DNA from: Lentzea guizhouensis
GTDB lineage: Bacteria > Actinomycetota > Actinomycetes > Mycobacteriales > Pseudonocardiaceae
DNA length: 64,000 bases
Assembly: GCF_001701025.1 (NCBI RefSeq)
Contig: NZ_CP016793.1
Location: 3,038,001-3,102,000 of the forward strand
Direction: 5' to 3'
Shown here: in pieces, positions 9,607 to 17,167 of the stretch
How positions within the stretch are numbered: position 1 is the stretch's first letter
Layout: every line of letters starts with the position of its first letter
The notes under the pieces: generated by a model
Databases searched by the model: none
Told to the model about the DNA's origin: nothing
Seen by the model: only the letters and a program-made list of their open reading frames with translations
Program-made: the position numbers and the translations under genes

Positions 9607-9654
9607 CCCGTGACAAGGCCCCTGCGCTTCGGCGCGGGGGCTTTGTCGCTGCTC
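9607..9654 (+). terminator. Rho-independent terminator, copy 2
   Basis: Near-identical repeat of the 9120-9167 block, differing mainly in the tail (GCTTTGTC instead of GTCTTTTC). It starts one base after the stop codon of the small winged-helix gene, so that gene lies between two copies of one terminator. Confidence 0.85.
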
Positions 9655-9677
9655 AACCACCCTTTCGGTTATTCAGG

Positions 9678-9708
9678 TTGACCCTCCAGCTACTGGAGAC
9701 TGCACAGT
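9678..9708 (+). promoter_or_regulatory. MerR-type promoter/operator
   Basis: TTGACC (9678-9683) and CACAGT (9703-9708) are separated by 19 bp, and a perfect dyad CTCCAG-CTA-CTGGAG (9684-9698) fills the spacer. An over-long spacer with a central dyad is the hallmark of MerR-family autoregulated promoters. The -10 ends seven bases before the GTG at 9716, so the transcript would be leaderless. Confidence 0.7.
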
Positions 9709-9715
9709 TGTCCCC

Positions 9716-10639
9716 GTGACGCGCTACCAGATCGGCGAGCTGGCCAGGATGACCGGCCTCACCGTCAGGACCATCCGGTTCTACTCGGACTCGGGCCTCA
9801 TCCCGCCCACCGACCGGACCGCCGGCGGTTACCGCACCTACGACGCCGAGGCGGTCGCCCGGCTGAAGCTGGTCCGCACGCTGCGAGACCTGGGCGTGGA
9901 CCTGCCGACGGCCGGGCGGGTGCTGGCGCGGGAGGTGGCGGTGACCGATGTGGCGCGGGCACATGCGGATGCGATCGACGCGCAGATGAAGACGTTGCGG
10001 CTGCGCCGTGCCGTGTTGCGCGCCGTCGCCAAAGGAGGGGAGATGGAACTGATGAACGAGTTGGCCCGGATGTCGGACGAGGAGCGGCAGCGCATCCTCG
10101 ACGACTTCTTCGAGGACGTGTTCGGGCCGTACGATTTGGACCCGCAGTTCGAGCAGCACATGCGGTCCGTGCGGATCGAGCTGCCGGACGACCCGACGCC
10201 GGAGCAGCTGGAGGCGTGGGTCGAGCTCGCGAAGCTCGTGCAGGACCCGGACTTCCGCGCGGTGATCAAGCGGATGTCGCAGCAGCACGAGGAGTACCGG
10301 CGCAACGACGTGAGCATGACGCCGCCGTCGGGTGGCAACCAGATGGAGACGTTCAACTACTCCATCGACCAGGCGCGGCAGGCGATCGAGGCCGGGATCG
10401 CGCCGGAGTCAGCGGAGGCGAAGGAGGTCGTCGCCCGCGTCAACGCCAAGTGGGCGGAGGCGCTCGACGTGCCGAACGACGAGACGGTCGTGCAGCGGTT
10501 GCGTGAGTTCGCGGACTTCGCCGACCCGCGTGCCGAGCACTACTGGGTGCTGATCGGCCGGGTCAACGGGTGGCCGGCCATGCCGGACAACTCCCGCGAG
10601 CGCGAGTGGCTGCGTGCTGCGGGGACGCCGTTGGGCTGA
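9716..10639 (+). CDS. MerR-family transcriptional regulator
   Basis: A 307-residue regulator with a MerR winged-helix domain (YQIGELARMTGLTVRTIRFY at residues 4-23, then the wing GLIPPTDRTAGGYRTYD), a coiled-coil dimerisation helix, and a C-terminal all-helical effector-binding region of about 200 residues. Cysteines of metal sensors are absent, so a small-molecule ligand is more likely; a TipA-like antibiotic-binding role is possible but I see no clear TipAS signature. The GTG start at 9716 fits a leaderless transcript from the MerR-type promoter immediately upstream, implying autoregulation. A hairpin follows at 10654. Confidence 0.85.
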   Translation: MTRYQIGELARMTGLTVRTIRFYSDSGLIPPTDRTAGGYRTYDAEAVARLKLVRTLRDLGVDLPTAGRVLAREVAVTDVARAHADAIDAQMKTLRLRRAVLRAVAKGGEMELMNELARMSDEERQRILDDFFEDVFGPYDLDPQFEQHMRSVRIELPDDPTPEQLEAWVELAKLVQDPDFRAVIKRMSQQHEEYRRNDVSMTPPSGGNQMETFNYSIDQARQAIEAGIAPESAEAKEVVARVNAKWAEALDVPNDETVVQRLREFADFADPRAEHYWVLIGRVNGWPAMPDNSREREWLRAAGTPLG

Positions 10640-10653
10640 GCCTCTCGGGAACG

Positions 10654-10681
10654 GGAACCAGCTGGGCGCCCAGCTCGTTCC
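10654..10681 (+). terminator. Hairpin after MerR gene
   Basis: GGAAC-c-AGCTGGGC pairs with GCCCAGCT-c-GTTCC; the central 16 bases are a perfect palindrome. There is no U-tract, so it may be a weak terminator or processing hairpin in the 67-bp gap before the next gene. Confidence 0.5.
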
Positions 10682-10706
10682 TGTGACAACGAAGGGGGTC
10701 GTTCAC

Positions 10707-11051
10707 ATGTCTGCTCTGTTCGAACTGCTCGGCGGTGTGCTCGGCGAGATCATGTCGCCCGGCGGGGACGACCACCTGCGCGGCCGTGGTGCCGTCTACC
10801 TCGACGGCCGGTGGGAGGAGGGTGAGCTCTTCTTCGGGCCGACGAAGGTCATCTGGAACGAGCAGATCATCTTCAGCCCGCAGGAGGGCCGGGTCGAGAA
10901 GGTCACCGATGACGACGAGGCGTGGCAGGTCGAGCCGAACCTCGTGGTGCTGCACTTCCGCCGCGCCCACGACACGGTCCTGCTGGCGTTGCACCCCAAG
11001 GACCTCGAACAGCACGTGAGCAAGGTGCTGGAGCTGCCCGAAATCGGGTGA
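10707..11051 (+). CDS. Hypothetical protein, 114 aa
   Basis: I do not recognise the family. The protein is soluble and acidic, with beta-type spacing (AVYLDGRWEEGELFFGPTKVIW) and a C-terminal amphipathic helix. ATG 10707 follows AAGGGGG at nine bases; upstream codons in the same frame lack conserved character. It lies downstream of the MerR gene, separated by a hairpin, and could be its target, but nothing in the sequence proves that. Confidence 0.6.
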   Translation: MSALFELLGGVLGEIMSPGGDDHLRGRGAVYLDGRWEEGELFFGPTKVIWNEQIIFSPQEGRVEKVTDDDEAWQVEPNLVVLHFRRAHDTVLLALHPKDLEQHVSKVLELPEIG

Positions 11052-11159
11052 ACAGGTGAGGTTCACCTCTCGTTGGAAAGCCTTACCTGAATTGTCGGGT
11101 TTAGTTCAAGTTGAATAGTTCGCTGTTAGCGCTGGCCTTGTCAACCGTGCGACCCTGAA

Positions 11160-11182
11160 CCTCGAAAGCAATTCGAGGAGGT
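11160..11182 (+). promoter_or_regulatory. Hairpin overlapping the ribosome site of the 66-aa membrane protein
   Basis: CCTCGAA (11160-11166) pairs with TTCGAGG (11172-11178) across AGCAA, burying the first half of the GAGGAGGT ribosome site (11175-11182). Upstream, 11105-11115 holds a TTCAA-G-TTGAA dyad and 11054-11068 AGGTGA-GGT-TCACCT. This suggests control of the downstream three-gene unit at RNA or promoter level. Confidence 0.4.
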
Positions 11183-11189
11183 GTTCGCG

Positions 11190-11390
11190 ATGGCCAGCCC
11201 GACAAAGCAGCGCGGCGGGTGGAAGGAAGCTTATGCTGTCCTGATCGTGTTGTTGGTCTTCGGCTTGGCGGCATTGCTGGTCTACATCGGCTACGACCCG
11301 GCGATCGCCACCGCCGCCGTCACCACGGTCTCGGTGGCCGCGGCCGAGCTCGTCCGCCGGCTGCGCCGCGGCTCCGGTGGTGGTCGGTGA
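11190..11390 (+). CDS. Small membrane protein, 66 aa
   Basis: A basic N-terminus (KQRGGWKEAY), one strong transmembrane helix (about residues 12-32, AVLIVLLVFGLAALLVYIG), a second weakly hydrophobic Ala/Val-rich segment and an arginine-rich tail. ATG 11190 is seven bases behind a perfect AGGAGGT; the in-frame GTG at 11181 overlaps that site and is rejected. Its stop overlaps the next start (TGATG), so it is the first gene of a coupled unit. Function unknown. Confidence 0.7.
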   Translation: MASPTKQRGGWKEAYAVLIVLLVFGLAALLVYIGYDPAIATAAVTTVSVAAAELVRRLRRGSGGGR

Positions 11391-11810
11391 TGGGGTTCGC
11401 CGTCGCCGTGATCGGCAGCTTCCGCCAGCACTACGCCGAGGTCGTGGCGGTCGTCGAGCAGCTGACCGAGGCCGGCTTCGAGGTCAGGTCGCCCGTGGTC
11501 TCGCGCATCGTCAACCCCGGTGCCGCCTACGTCCGCTTCGAGTCCGACCTGCCGGAGCTGACCAACCTCGACATCCAACCTCGACATCCAGGCGGCCACC
11601 CTGGCGAAGATCCTCGAATCGGATGTCGTCTACGTGGTCGCGCCCGGTGGGTACATCGGGCGCACCACCTGTTACGAACTCGGCTGCGTCCAGGAGAGGG
11701 GAATTCCGGTCTATTTCTCCGAAGAGCCGGAAGACCTGCCGATCGAGGTTTCCCTTTGTTCGGTCGACGAGCTCATGAAAACGGTGCAAACACGCGAGGC
11801 CGGTGTCTGA
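11390..11810 (+). pseudogene. Nucleoside 2-deoxyribosyltransferase-like protein, disrupted by a 13-bp duplication
   Basis: Without the duplicated 13 bases at 11564-11589 the gene encodes about 135 residues with the deoxyribosyltransferase-like Rossmann fold: VAVIGSF near the N-terminus, LESDVVYVVAPGGYIG, then ELGCVQERGIPVYF. The duplication shifts the frame by one, so the present sequence is broken; whether the mutation is real or an assembly error is open. Start and stop overlap the neighbouring genes by a shared base, so a working copy would be coupled to the membrane peptide upstream and the Nudix gene downstream. N-glycosidic bond cleavage or transfer on nucleosides is the family's chemistry; substrate unknown. 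Confidence 0.65.
11564..11589. repeat. 13-bp perfect tandem duplication
   Basis: AACCTCGACATCC occurs twice head to tail (11564-11576 and 11577-11589) inside a coding sequence. Thirteen is not a multiple of three, so the frame is lost; removing one copy restores the protein. Confidence 0.9.
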
Positions 11811-12528
11811 TGTCGACGTCGTCCCGCGATTCCCTCCGCGCCTCGGTGCAGCACACCGTGGACCTGGTCGTGCTGACCGTGCGGGACGACCAGCTCAAGG
11901 TCCTGCTCGTCGTGCGCGGCACCGAACCGTTCCGCCGCAAGCTCGCCCTGCCCGGCGGCTTTCTGCGCGCGGGTGAAGCCCTCGAGACCACCGCCCGCAT
12001 CGAACTGCAGCAGGAAACCGGCCTCGACGCGACCACGCTTCCGTTGCGCCAGCTCAGGACCTACTCCGATCCCGACCGCGATCCGCGTGGCCGGGTCATC
12101 ACCACCGCGTTCCTCGCCGTGGCCCCGAACCTCCCGGCCCCGGTCGGCGGCGGCGACGCCCACCGCGCCGACTGGATCGAGGTCGAGGACACCCTCTTCG
12201 ACCGCCTCGCCTTCGACCACGCCACCATCCTGCGCGACGCGATCGAGGCGGTCCGCCGCGAACTGGAGTGCACCAACCTCGCCACGGCCTTCCTCTCCGA
12301 GTCGTTCACGCTCCCGGAGCTGCGCCGCGTTTTCGAGATCGTGTGGGGCGTCCCGCTGAACGCCACGAACTTCCGCCGCAAAATCACCGAAAACTACAAA
12401 TCGGTCATCGTCCCCGTCGGCGAGACCCGCAGAAAGCACAAAGGCGGCAGGCCGGCCGAGCTCTACCGCTGGGAGGGCGCGGACATGTTGTTCCCGCCTA
12501 TGCCGCGCCGCCCGCACGGGTCACCTGA
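11810..12528 (+). CDS. NrtR-type Nudix/winged-helix protein with degenerate Nudix box, frameshifted at its end
   Basis: N-terminal Nudix fold followed by a winged-helix domain (SFTLPELRRVFEIVWGVPLN then FRRKITENYKS), the architecture of NrtR regulators, which sense ADP-ribose and control NAD metabolism genes. The Nudix box is altered: the core REUxEE reads IELQQE, losing the Arg and the first Glu of the catalytic pair, which argues for ligand sensing without hydrolysis. The open frame does not stop at the expected place; one added base in TTCCC-GCC near 12494 gives an ending PARVT and a stop at 12526-12528, overlapping the convergent acyl-CoA dehydrogenase by 8 bp. About 239 residues. Confidence 0.75.
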
Positions 12529-13735
12529 TCTGCATCCCCGAGATCATCCGCGACACCACCAGCCGCTGGATCTCCGAAGTCCCCTCGAAGATCGTGAAGA
12601 TCTTCGCGTCCCGGTGCATCCGCTCCACCGGGTGCTCGCGCGTGTACCCGGCCCCACCCAGGATGTGGATCGCCCGCTCGGTCGCCCACACCGACACCTC
12701 GGACGCCTTGAGCTTCGACATCGAGCCCTCGCCCGCGGTGAACGGCACGTTGTTGCGCCCCATCCACGCCGCCCGCCAGACCAGCAGCCGCGACGCGTCG
12801 ATCTCCATTCGCATGTTGGCGAGGTCGAAGGCGATCGACTGGTTCTCGATGATCTTGCGGCCGAACGCCTCGCGGTCCTTCGCGTACTCCAGCGCGTAGT
12901 CGTAGGCGGCGCGCGCCACACCCACGGCCATCGCGCCGACCGTCGGACGCGTGGTCTCGAACGTCGCCATCGCCGCCTGGCCGCCGGCCTTCAGGCCCTC
13001 ACGAGCGCGCGCCAGCCGCTTCTCCAACCGCTCCTTGCCGCCCAGCACACAACGTCCGGGCACCCGCACGTCGTCCAGGAACACGTCCGCCGTGTGCGAC
13101 GCACGCATGCCGTGCTTCTTGATCTTCCCGGGAGAGGACAACCCCGGAGTGCCAGGCGGCACGATGAAGCCGGCCTGGCCGCGAGATCCCAGAGCAGGAT
13201 CAACGACGGCCGTCACCACGTGCACGTTCGCGATGCCGCCGTTGGTCGCCCAGGCCTTCTGGCCGTTCAGCACCCACTCGTCGGTGGCCTCGTCGTAGCG
13301 CGCCCGCGTGCGGTAGCCGGCCACGTCGGAGCCCGCCTGGGGTTCGGAGGCGCAGAACGCCGCCAGCTTCGGGTCCGACTCGTCGCCGAAGCACTCCGGC
13401 ACCCACTCGGCCAGCTGTTCCGGCTCGCCGCCCGCGAAGATGCCCGCGACGGCCAGGCCGGTGCCCATCAGCGAGAGCGCGATGCCGGCGTCACCCCAGA
13501 AGAGCTCCTCGGTGGCGATGGGCAGGGAGAGGCCGATCGGGTCGGCGAACCAGGTCGCGAGGGCCTCGAAGCCGTAAAGACCGATCTTCGCGGCCTCCTG
13601 GATCACGGGCCACGGCGTCTCCTCGCGCTCGTCCCACTCGGAGGCGGCCGGCCTGATCACGTCCCGGGCGAAGCCGTGCACCCAGTCGCGCAGGTCGGTC
13701 TGGTCTTCGTTCAGTTCGAGCGAGAAGCCACCCAC
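12521..13735 (-). CDS. Acyl-CoA dehydrogenase
   Basis: FAD-dependent acyl-CoA dehydrogenase, first step of beta-oxidation, 404 residues. Family signatures are clear: the FCASEPQAGSDVAGYRTRA region (CASE-like motif and FAD loop), KAWATNGGIANVHVV, and the C-terminal ILGGAGYTREHPVERMHRD with RDAKIFTIFEGTSEIQRLV, where the catalytic glutamate lies in the EGT segment. The GTG start at 13735 is preceded by GGAGAGG. It follows the SCP2 gene by 15 bp in one operon behind the TetR operator pair at 14400. Electrons would pass to ETF and then the EtfD-like protein at 53.9-56.2 kb. Chain-length preference is not readable. Confidence 0.92.
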   Translation of the reverse strand: MGGFSLELNEDQTDLRDWVHGFARDVIRPAASEWDEREETPWPVIQEAAKIGLYGFEALATWFADPIGLSLPIATEELFWGDAGIALSLMGTGLAVAGIFAGGEPEQLAEWVPECFGDESDPKLAAFCASEPQAGSDVAGYRTRARYDEATDEWVLNGQKAWATNGGIANVHVVTAVVDPALGSRGQAGFIVPPGTPGLSSPGKIKKHGMRASHTADVFLDDVRVPGRCVLGGKERLEKRLARAREGLKAGGQAAMATFETTRPTVGAMAVGVARAAYDYALEYAKDREAFGRKIIENQSIAFDLANMRMEIDASRLLVWRAAWMGRNNVPFTAGEGSMSKLKASEVSVWATERAIHILGGAGYTREHPVERMHRDAKIFTIFEGTSEIQRLVVSRMISGMQIR

Positions 13736-13750
13736 TGCAAAACCTCTCCG

Positions 13751-14380
13751 TCAGGCCTTCGGGATGTTGAACAGGCTCATGAACCCGGCCGCGAACCCCA
13801 GGTCGCCCTTCACCTTCAGCTTGCCCGTCATGAACAGCACGGGGGCGGAGGCGTTGCCGGTCGCGAGCTTGAGGAAGTCGGCGGGCGTCAGGGTGACGAT
13901 CGCACGGGCCTCGCGCGTCACGCCCTTGTTGATGGTGCACTCGGCGTTCTCGATGATGGCCTCGTAGACGTCCTCGAGCACGTGGAAGTGCACGACGGCA
14001 CGGGTCGCACCGGCCCGGTCCGCGCGGAAGTGGACCTCCATGCGGCGGAACACCTCGTCCAGCACCCGCACGCGCAACGAGGGATCCGCCACGACGGCCT
14101 CGATCTGGTCCTTCGACGCGCGCGAGATGATGCGGGCGAAGTTCGACGGGTCCATCTTGGAGAGGTCGAGGTCGGCGCCGCCGTCGGCGAGGGCGGCCAG
14201 GGCGTTCAGCAGTGCGGCGAAGTCGTCCTTGCCCAGCTTTTTCGGGTCGATGCCGCGCGCGATGACGTCGATGTCGACGTTCTTCAGCGCCGGGTCGTCC
14301 GGTGAGATCTGCTGCAACGTGCCGATCAGCTCGGCGGGGCTGAGCTTCGCGACCGCCTCGGTGGTGAGGTCGAGCGTCAT
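13751..14380 (-). CDS. SCP2 sterol-binding domain protein
   Basis: A 209-residue protein whose second half is an SCP2 lipid-binding domain (HFHVLEDVYEAIIENAECTI, then TPADFLKLATGNASAPVLFM and GKLKVKGDLGFAAGF), a hydrophobic pocket that carries fatty acyl-CoAs or sterols. The first 90 residues are helical and resemble the extra domain found on some actinobacterial SCP2 proteins. It heads the operon with the acyl-CoA dehydrogenase, divergent from the TetR gene, so it is likely a lipid carrier presenting substrate. Start ATG 14380 is preceded by AGGAGGT. Confidence 0.85.
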   Translation of the reverse strand: MTLDLTTEAVAKLSPAELIGTLQQISPDDPALKNVDIDVIARGIDPKKLGKDDFAALLNALAALADGGADLDLSKMDPSNFARIISRASKDQIEAVVADPSLRVRVLDEVFRRMEVHFRADRAGATRAVVHFHVLEDVYEAIIENAECTINKGVTREARAIVTLTPADFLKLATGNASAPVLFMTGKLKVKGDLGFAAGFMSLFNIPKA

Positions 14381-14399
14381 CGGGACACCTCCTGGTACC

Positions 14400-14427
14400 T
14401 ACTCGCGAGTAAGACTACTGATGAGTA
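14400..14427. promoter_or_regulatory. Paired TetR operator, site A (TACTnnnnAGTA x2)
   Basis: TACTCGCGAGTA (14400-14411, a perfect palindrome) and TACTGATGAGTA (14416-14427) are separated by 4 bp, centre spacing 16 bp. They lie between the divergent SCP2 and TetR starts. The same arrangement occurs at 17126-17153. I infer that the TetR protein encoded at 14482 binds both and represses its own gene and the lipid genes. Confidence 0.75.
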
Positions 14428-14481
14428 GATAGAGCGGCAAGCCGATCGGATAATCTTGTGCCTTCAGAACGAGGGGTAGTG

Positions 14482-15117
14482 ATGCGCACAGAAGGTCGAG
14501 CCAAGCGCTTGCCACGCGCGGTGCGTGAGCGGCAGATCATGGACGCTGCCGTCGACGTGTTCTCGCGGCTCGGCTTCCACGCGGCGTCGATGGACGAGAT
14601 CTCCGACGTCGCGGGCATCTCCAAGCCCATGCTCTACGCCTACCTGGGGTCGAAGGAAGAGCTGTTCGCGACCTGCATCCGGCGCGAGGCCACCAGGATG
14701 ATGGAGGCCATCGCGACCGGCGTCGAGCCCGACCAGGAACCGGACGTGCAGCTGTGGAGCGGGCTGCGCGCGTTCTTCGGGTTCGTCGGGGAGAACCGGG
14801 CGAGCTGGCAGGTGCTGCACCGGCAGGCGTCCTCGCAGGGCGGGCCGTTCGCGGCCGAGCTGACGGACATGCGCGGGCGGGCCGTGTCGCTGGTCGCCGC
14901 GCTGCTCACCCAGTCGACGAAGGCGCCGGCGACCAAGCTGGAGGCGGAGTCGCTGGCCGCCGCGCTGGTCGGTGCCGGTGAGTCGCTCGCGGACTGGTGG
15001 CTCGACCACCCCGAGGAACCGGCCGGCGTGGTCGCGGCCAGGCTCATGAACCTCGTGTGGATGGGCTTCGGCGACCTCGTCGACGGCAACGTGTGGCACC
15101 CGCCGTCACGGCGTTGA
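14482..15117 (+). CDS. TetR-family regulator, candidate controller of the fatty-acid regulon
   Basis: An N-terminal TetR helix-turn-helix (RQIMDAAVDVFSRLGFHAAS, MDEISDVAGISKPMLYAYLG) and an all-helical ligand domain, 211 residues. ATG 14482 has GAGGGG at five bases; a GATAAT -10 box sits at 14449-14454, so the mRNA has a short leader. The gene is divergent from SCP2/acyl-CoA dehydrogenase and convergent with htdX, overlapping its end by 12 bp. Position next to operator pair A makes it the best candidate for the regulator of all TACTnnnnAGTA sites; the natural ligand would be a long-chain acyl-CoA by analogy with other TetR lipid regulators (inference). Confidence 0.88.
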   Translation: MRTEGRAKRLPRAVRERQIMDAAVDVFSRLGFHAASMDEISDVAGISKPMLYAYLGSKEELFATCIRREATRMMEAIATGVEPDQEPDVQLWSGLRAFFGFVGENRASWQVLHRQASSQGGPFAAELTDMRGRAVSLVAALLTQSTKAPATKLEAESLAAALVGAGESLADWWLDHPEEPAGVVAARLMNLVWMGFGDLVDGNVWHPPSRR

Positions 15118-15879
15118 GCTCCGGGCAGAGCCCACCAGGTGGGGGCCCTTGCCCCAGACGGCGAACCCCCAGCCGTTCGCGTCCTCGCGCGCCGAAAATT
15201 CGACGCGTCCCGGGATCAGCAACGGCTTCTTGAACCTCACGTCCACCGACACCGCCTCGGGCAGCCGGCCCTCCAGCGCCGCGAGGCAGCGCGCCTTGGT
15301 CCACATCCCGTGCGCGATCGCCCGCGGGAACCCGAACAGCTTGGCGCTCAACGGGTGCAGGTGGATCGGGTTGCGGTCGCCGGACACCGCGCCGTAGCGC
15401 CGGCCGATGTCCGCGGGCACCCGCCACACCGCCGACCCGGCCGGGCGCTGCAGCTCCTCGCCCGACGACGAGCCGGACCCGGTGCGCCGCAGGTAGGTCG
15501 ACACCCCTTCCCAGACCCCGGACACCGACGTCACGACGTCGACCTGGGTGCCCTGCGGGTGCGGTCGCAGGTCGCGCGCCGACACCGTGACCTCCAGCGG
15601 CTCGTCCAGCGTCAACGGCCGCGACTGCGTGATCCGGTTCGCGACGTGCACCAGGCCGGGCAGGGGGAACGGGAACCCGGCGCCGGTCATCAGCTCCATC
15701 TGCAACGGAAAGCCCAGCACGTGCGGGTAGGTCAGCGGCAACGCGTCGCGCAGCCCGAACCCGCACACCTCGTCGTACGCCGCCAGGTGCTTCAGCGAGA
15801 CGTCGTACGTGGCCGAAACCGGTTCTGCGGCAAGGGAGTCGCTGCGCCGGAACGACGTGAGCGCCGCCTTCAGCAACAT
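15106..15879 (-). CDS. htdX: MaoC-like (R)-3-hydroxyacyl dehydratase, HtdX type
   Basis: A 257-residue double hot-dog protein. The C-terminal half carries the hydratase 2 motif around YGAVSGDRNPIHLHPLSAKL with the Asp/His catalytic pair, and IAHGMWTKARCLA follows, as in MaoC proteins. Its neighbours FabG4 and FadA2 have the same order and orientation as the M. tuberculosis Rv0241c-Rv0242c-Rv0243 group, which supports the HtdX name. The ATG shares its A with the fabG4 TGA, so the two are translationally coupled. It hydrates trans-2-enoyl thioesters or the reverse; direction in vivo is not readable. Confidence 0.85.
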   Translation of the reverse strand: MLLKAALTSFRRSDSLAAEPVSATYDVSLKHLAAYDEVCGFGLRDALPLTYPHVLGFPLQMELMTGAGFPFPLPGLVHVANRITQSRPLTLDEPLEVTVSARDLRPHPQGTQVDVVTSVSGVWEGVSTYLRRTGSGSSSGEELQRPAGSAVWRVPADIGRRYGAVSGDRNPIHLHPLSAKLFGFPRAIAHGMWTKARCLAALEGRLPEAVSVDVRFKKPLLIPGRVEFSAREDANGWGFAVWGKGPHLVGSARSSTP

Positions 15880-17114
15880 CACGCCCCCAGCAGCATCTGG
15901 CCGCAGACCCGCACGACGTTCCCGTTCACGCCACCGGATCCCGGCGAGGCGAACCACGCGACGGTCTCCGCCACGTCCGCCGGCAGCCCGCCCTGCGCCA
16001 GGCTGTTCATCCGCCGCCCGGCCTCACGGGTCAGCAACGGCACGGCCGCGGTCATCTTCGTCTCGATGAAACCGGGTGCGACGGCGTTGATCGTGGCCCC
16101 GCGCCCGGCCAGCACCGGAGCCAGCGCGTTGACCATCCCGATCACGCCGGCCTTCGAGGTGGCGTAGTTGGTCTGGCCGACGTTGCCCGCGATCCCGGCG
16201 ATCGACGACACGCCGACGATCCGCCCGCCGGCGCGCAGCACGTCGCCCTCCAGCAGGGCCGCGTTGATCCGCTCCTGGCAGGCGAGGTTGACCTCCAGCA
16301 CCGCGTCCCACTTGTCCGCGTCCATGCGCGCCAGCGTCTTGTCGCGGGTGATGCCCGCGTTGTGCACGACGACGTCGACGCCGCCGTGCCGTTCCAGCAG
16401 GTACGAGGTCAGCTTCGCGGGATCGCCGGTGATGTCGAGCTGCACCGCCGACCCGCCGACCGCGTTCGCGACCTTCGACAGGTCCTCGCCGGCCGCGGGC
16501 ACGTCCAGGCACACCACGTGCGCGCCGTCGCGGGCCAGTGTCGTCGCGATCGCCTCACCGATGCCCCGCGAGGCACCCGTGACGAGCGCGACCTTGCCCT
16601 CCAGCGTGCCGGTCGACGCCGCCTCGGACACGCGGACGACCTGCCCCGACACGTACGCGGACCGTCCGGACAGCAGGAACCGCAGCGTCGACTCGACCCC
16701 GTCTTCGGCCCCGTCGGCTACATAGACCAGGTTCGCCGTGCCACCCCGTCGCAGCTCCTTGCCGACGGAACGCACGAAGCCTTCGAGAGCCCGTTGCGCC
16801 ACCGAGTCCGGCGACCGCCCGATCACGACCACCCGCCCGCACGGCCCGAGCTGCGTGATCACCGGGTGGAAGAAGTCGTGCAGCTGCCGCAGGTCGGCCA
16901 CGGTGTCGATGTCGGAGGCGTCGAACACCAGCGCGCCGTAGGGTGCGGACCCGGTTTCGAGCTGCTTGAGGAAGGGCAGCCGGGAGGCGCCACCGACCAG
17001 AACCGGCGTGGCCAGGGCGGCGTCACGGCGCAGTGGGTGCGGGTTCGGCAGGCCGAGCCTGCGCACGAGCTGGCGGCCGAGCCCCGACGAGGCGAACTTC
17101 TGGTACCTGTCCAC
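15879..17114 (-). CDS. fabG4: High-molecular-weight 3-oxoacyl-thioester reductase, FabG4 type
   Basis: Two Rossmann-like domains: a degenerate N-terminal flavodoxin-like half (about residues 1-165) and a C-terminal SDR half with cofactor motif TGASRGIGEA, NNAG-equivalent HNAG, catalytic Ser in GVSSIAGIAG and YATSK. This long form is characteristic of FabG4 (Rv0242c), which reduces long 3-oxoacyl-CoA with NADH. I start at GTG 17114 because family members begin there; TTG at 17123 is possible. It is transcribed away from fadA2, with operator pair B between, and is coupled to htdX. Confidence 0.87.
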   Translation of the reverse strand: MDRYQKFASSGLGRQLVRRLGLPNPHPLRRDAALATPVLVGGASRLPFLKQLETGSAPYGALVFDASDIDTVADLRQLHDFFHPVITQLGPCGRVVVIGRSPDSVAQRALEGFVRSVGKELRRGGTANLVYVADGAEDGVESTLRFLLSGRSAYVSGQVVRVSEAASTGTLEGKVALVTGASRGIGEAIATTLARDGAHVVCLDVPAAGEDLSKVANAVGGSAVQLDITGDPAKLTSYLLERHGGVDVVVHNAGITRDKTLARMDADKWDAVLEVNLACQERINAALLEGDVLRAGGRIVGVSSIAGIAGNVGQTNYATSKAGVIGMVNALAPVLAGRGATINAVAPGFIETKMTAAVPLLTREAGRRMNSLAQGGLPADVAETVAWFASPGSGGVNGNVVRVCGQMLLGA

Positions 17115-17125
17115 GTCACACAACC

Positions 17126-17161
17126 TACTCGCTAGTAAGTCTACCCGCTAGTAGGTAGTAT
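17126..17161. promoter_or_regulatory. Paired TetR operator, site B, with fadA2 -10 box
   Basis: TACTCGCTAGTA (17126-17137) and TACCCGCTAGTA (17142-17153) again lie 4 bp apart with 16-bp centre spacing, matching site A including the AGTC/AGAC spacer type. A TAGTAT -10 box (17156-17161) ends six bases before the fadA2 ATG, so operator occupancy would block the -35 region of fadA2 and the start of fabG4. Confidence 0.75.
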
Positions 17162-17167
17162 GACGGC

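Noticed and set aside
12529..14305. Long plus-strand continuation of the Nudix frame
   Set aside because: It runs antisense through the acyl-CoA dehydrogenase and SCP2 genes; the apparent read-through is due to one missing base near 12494.
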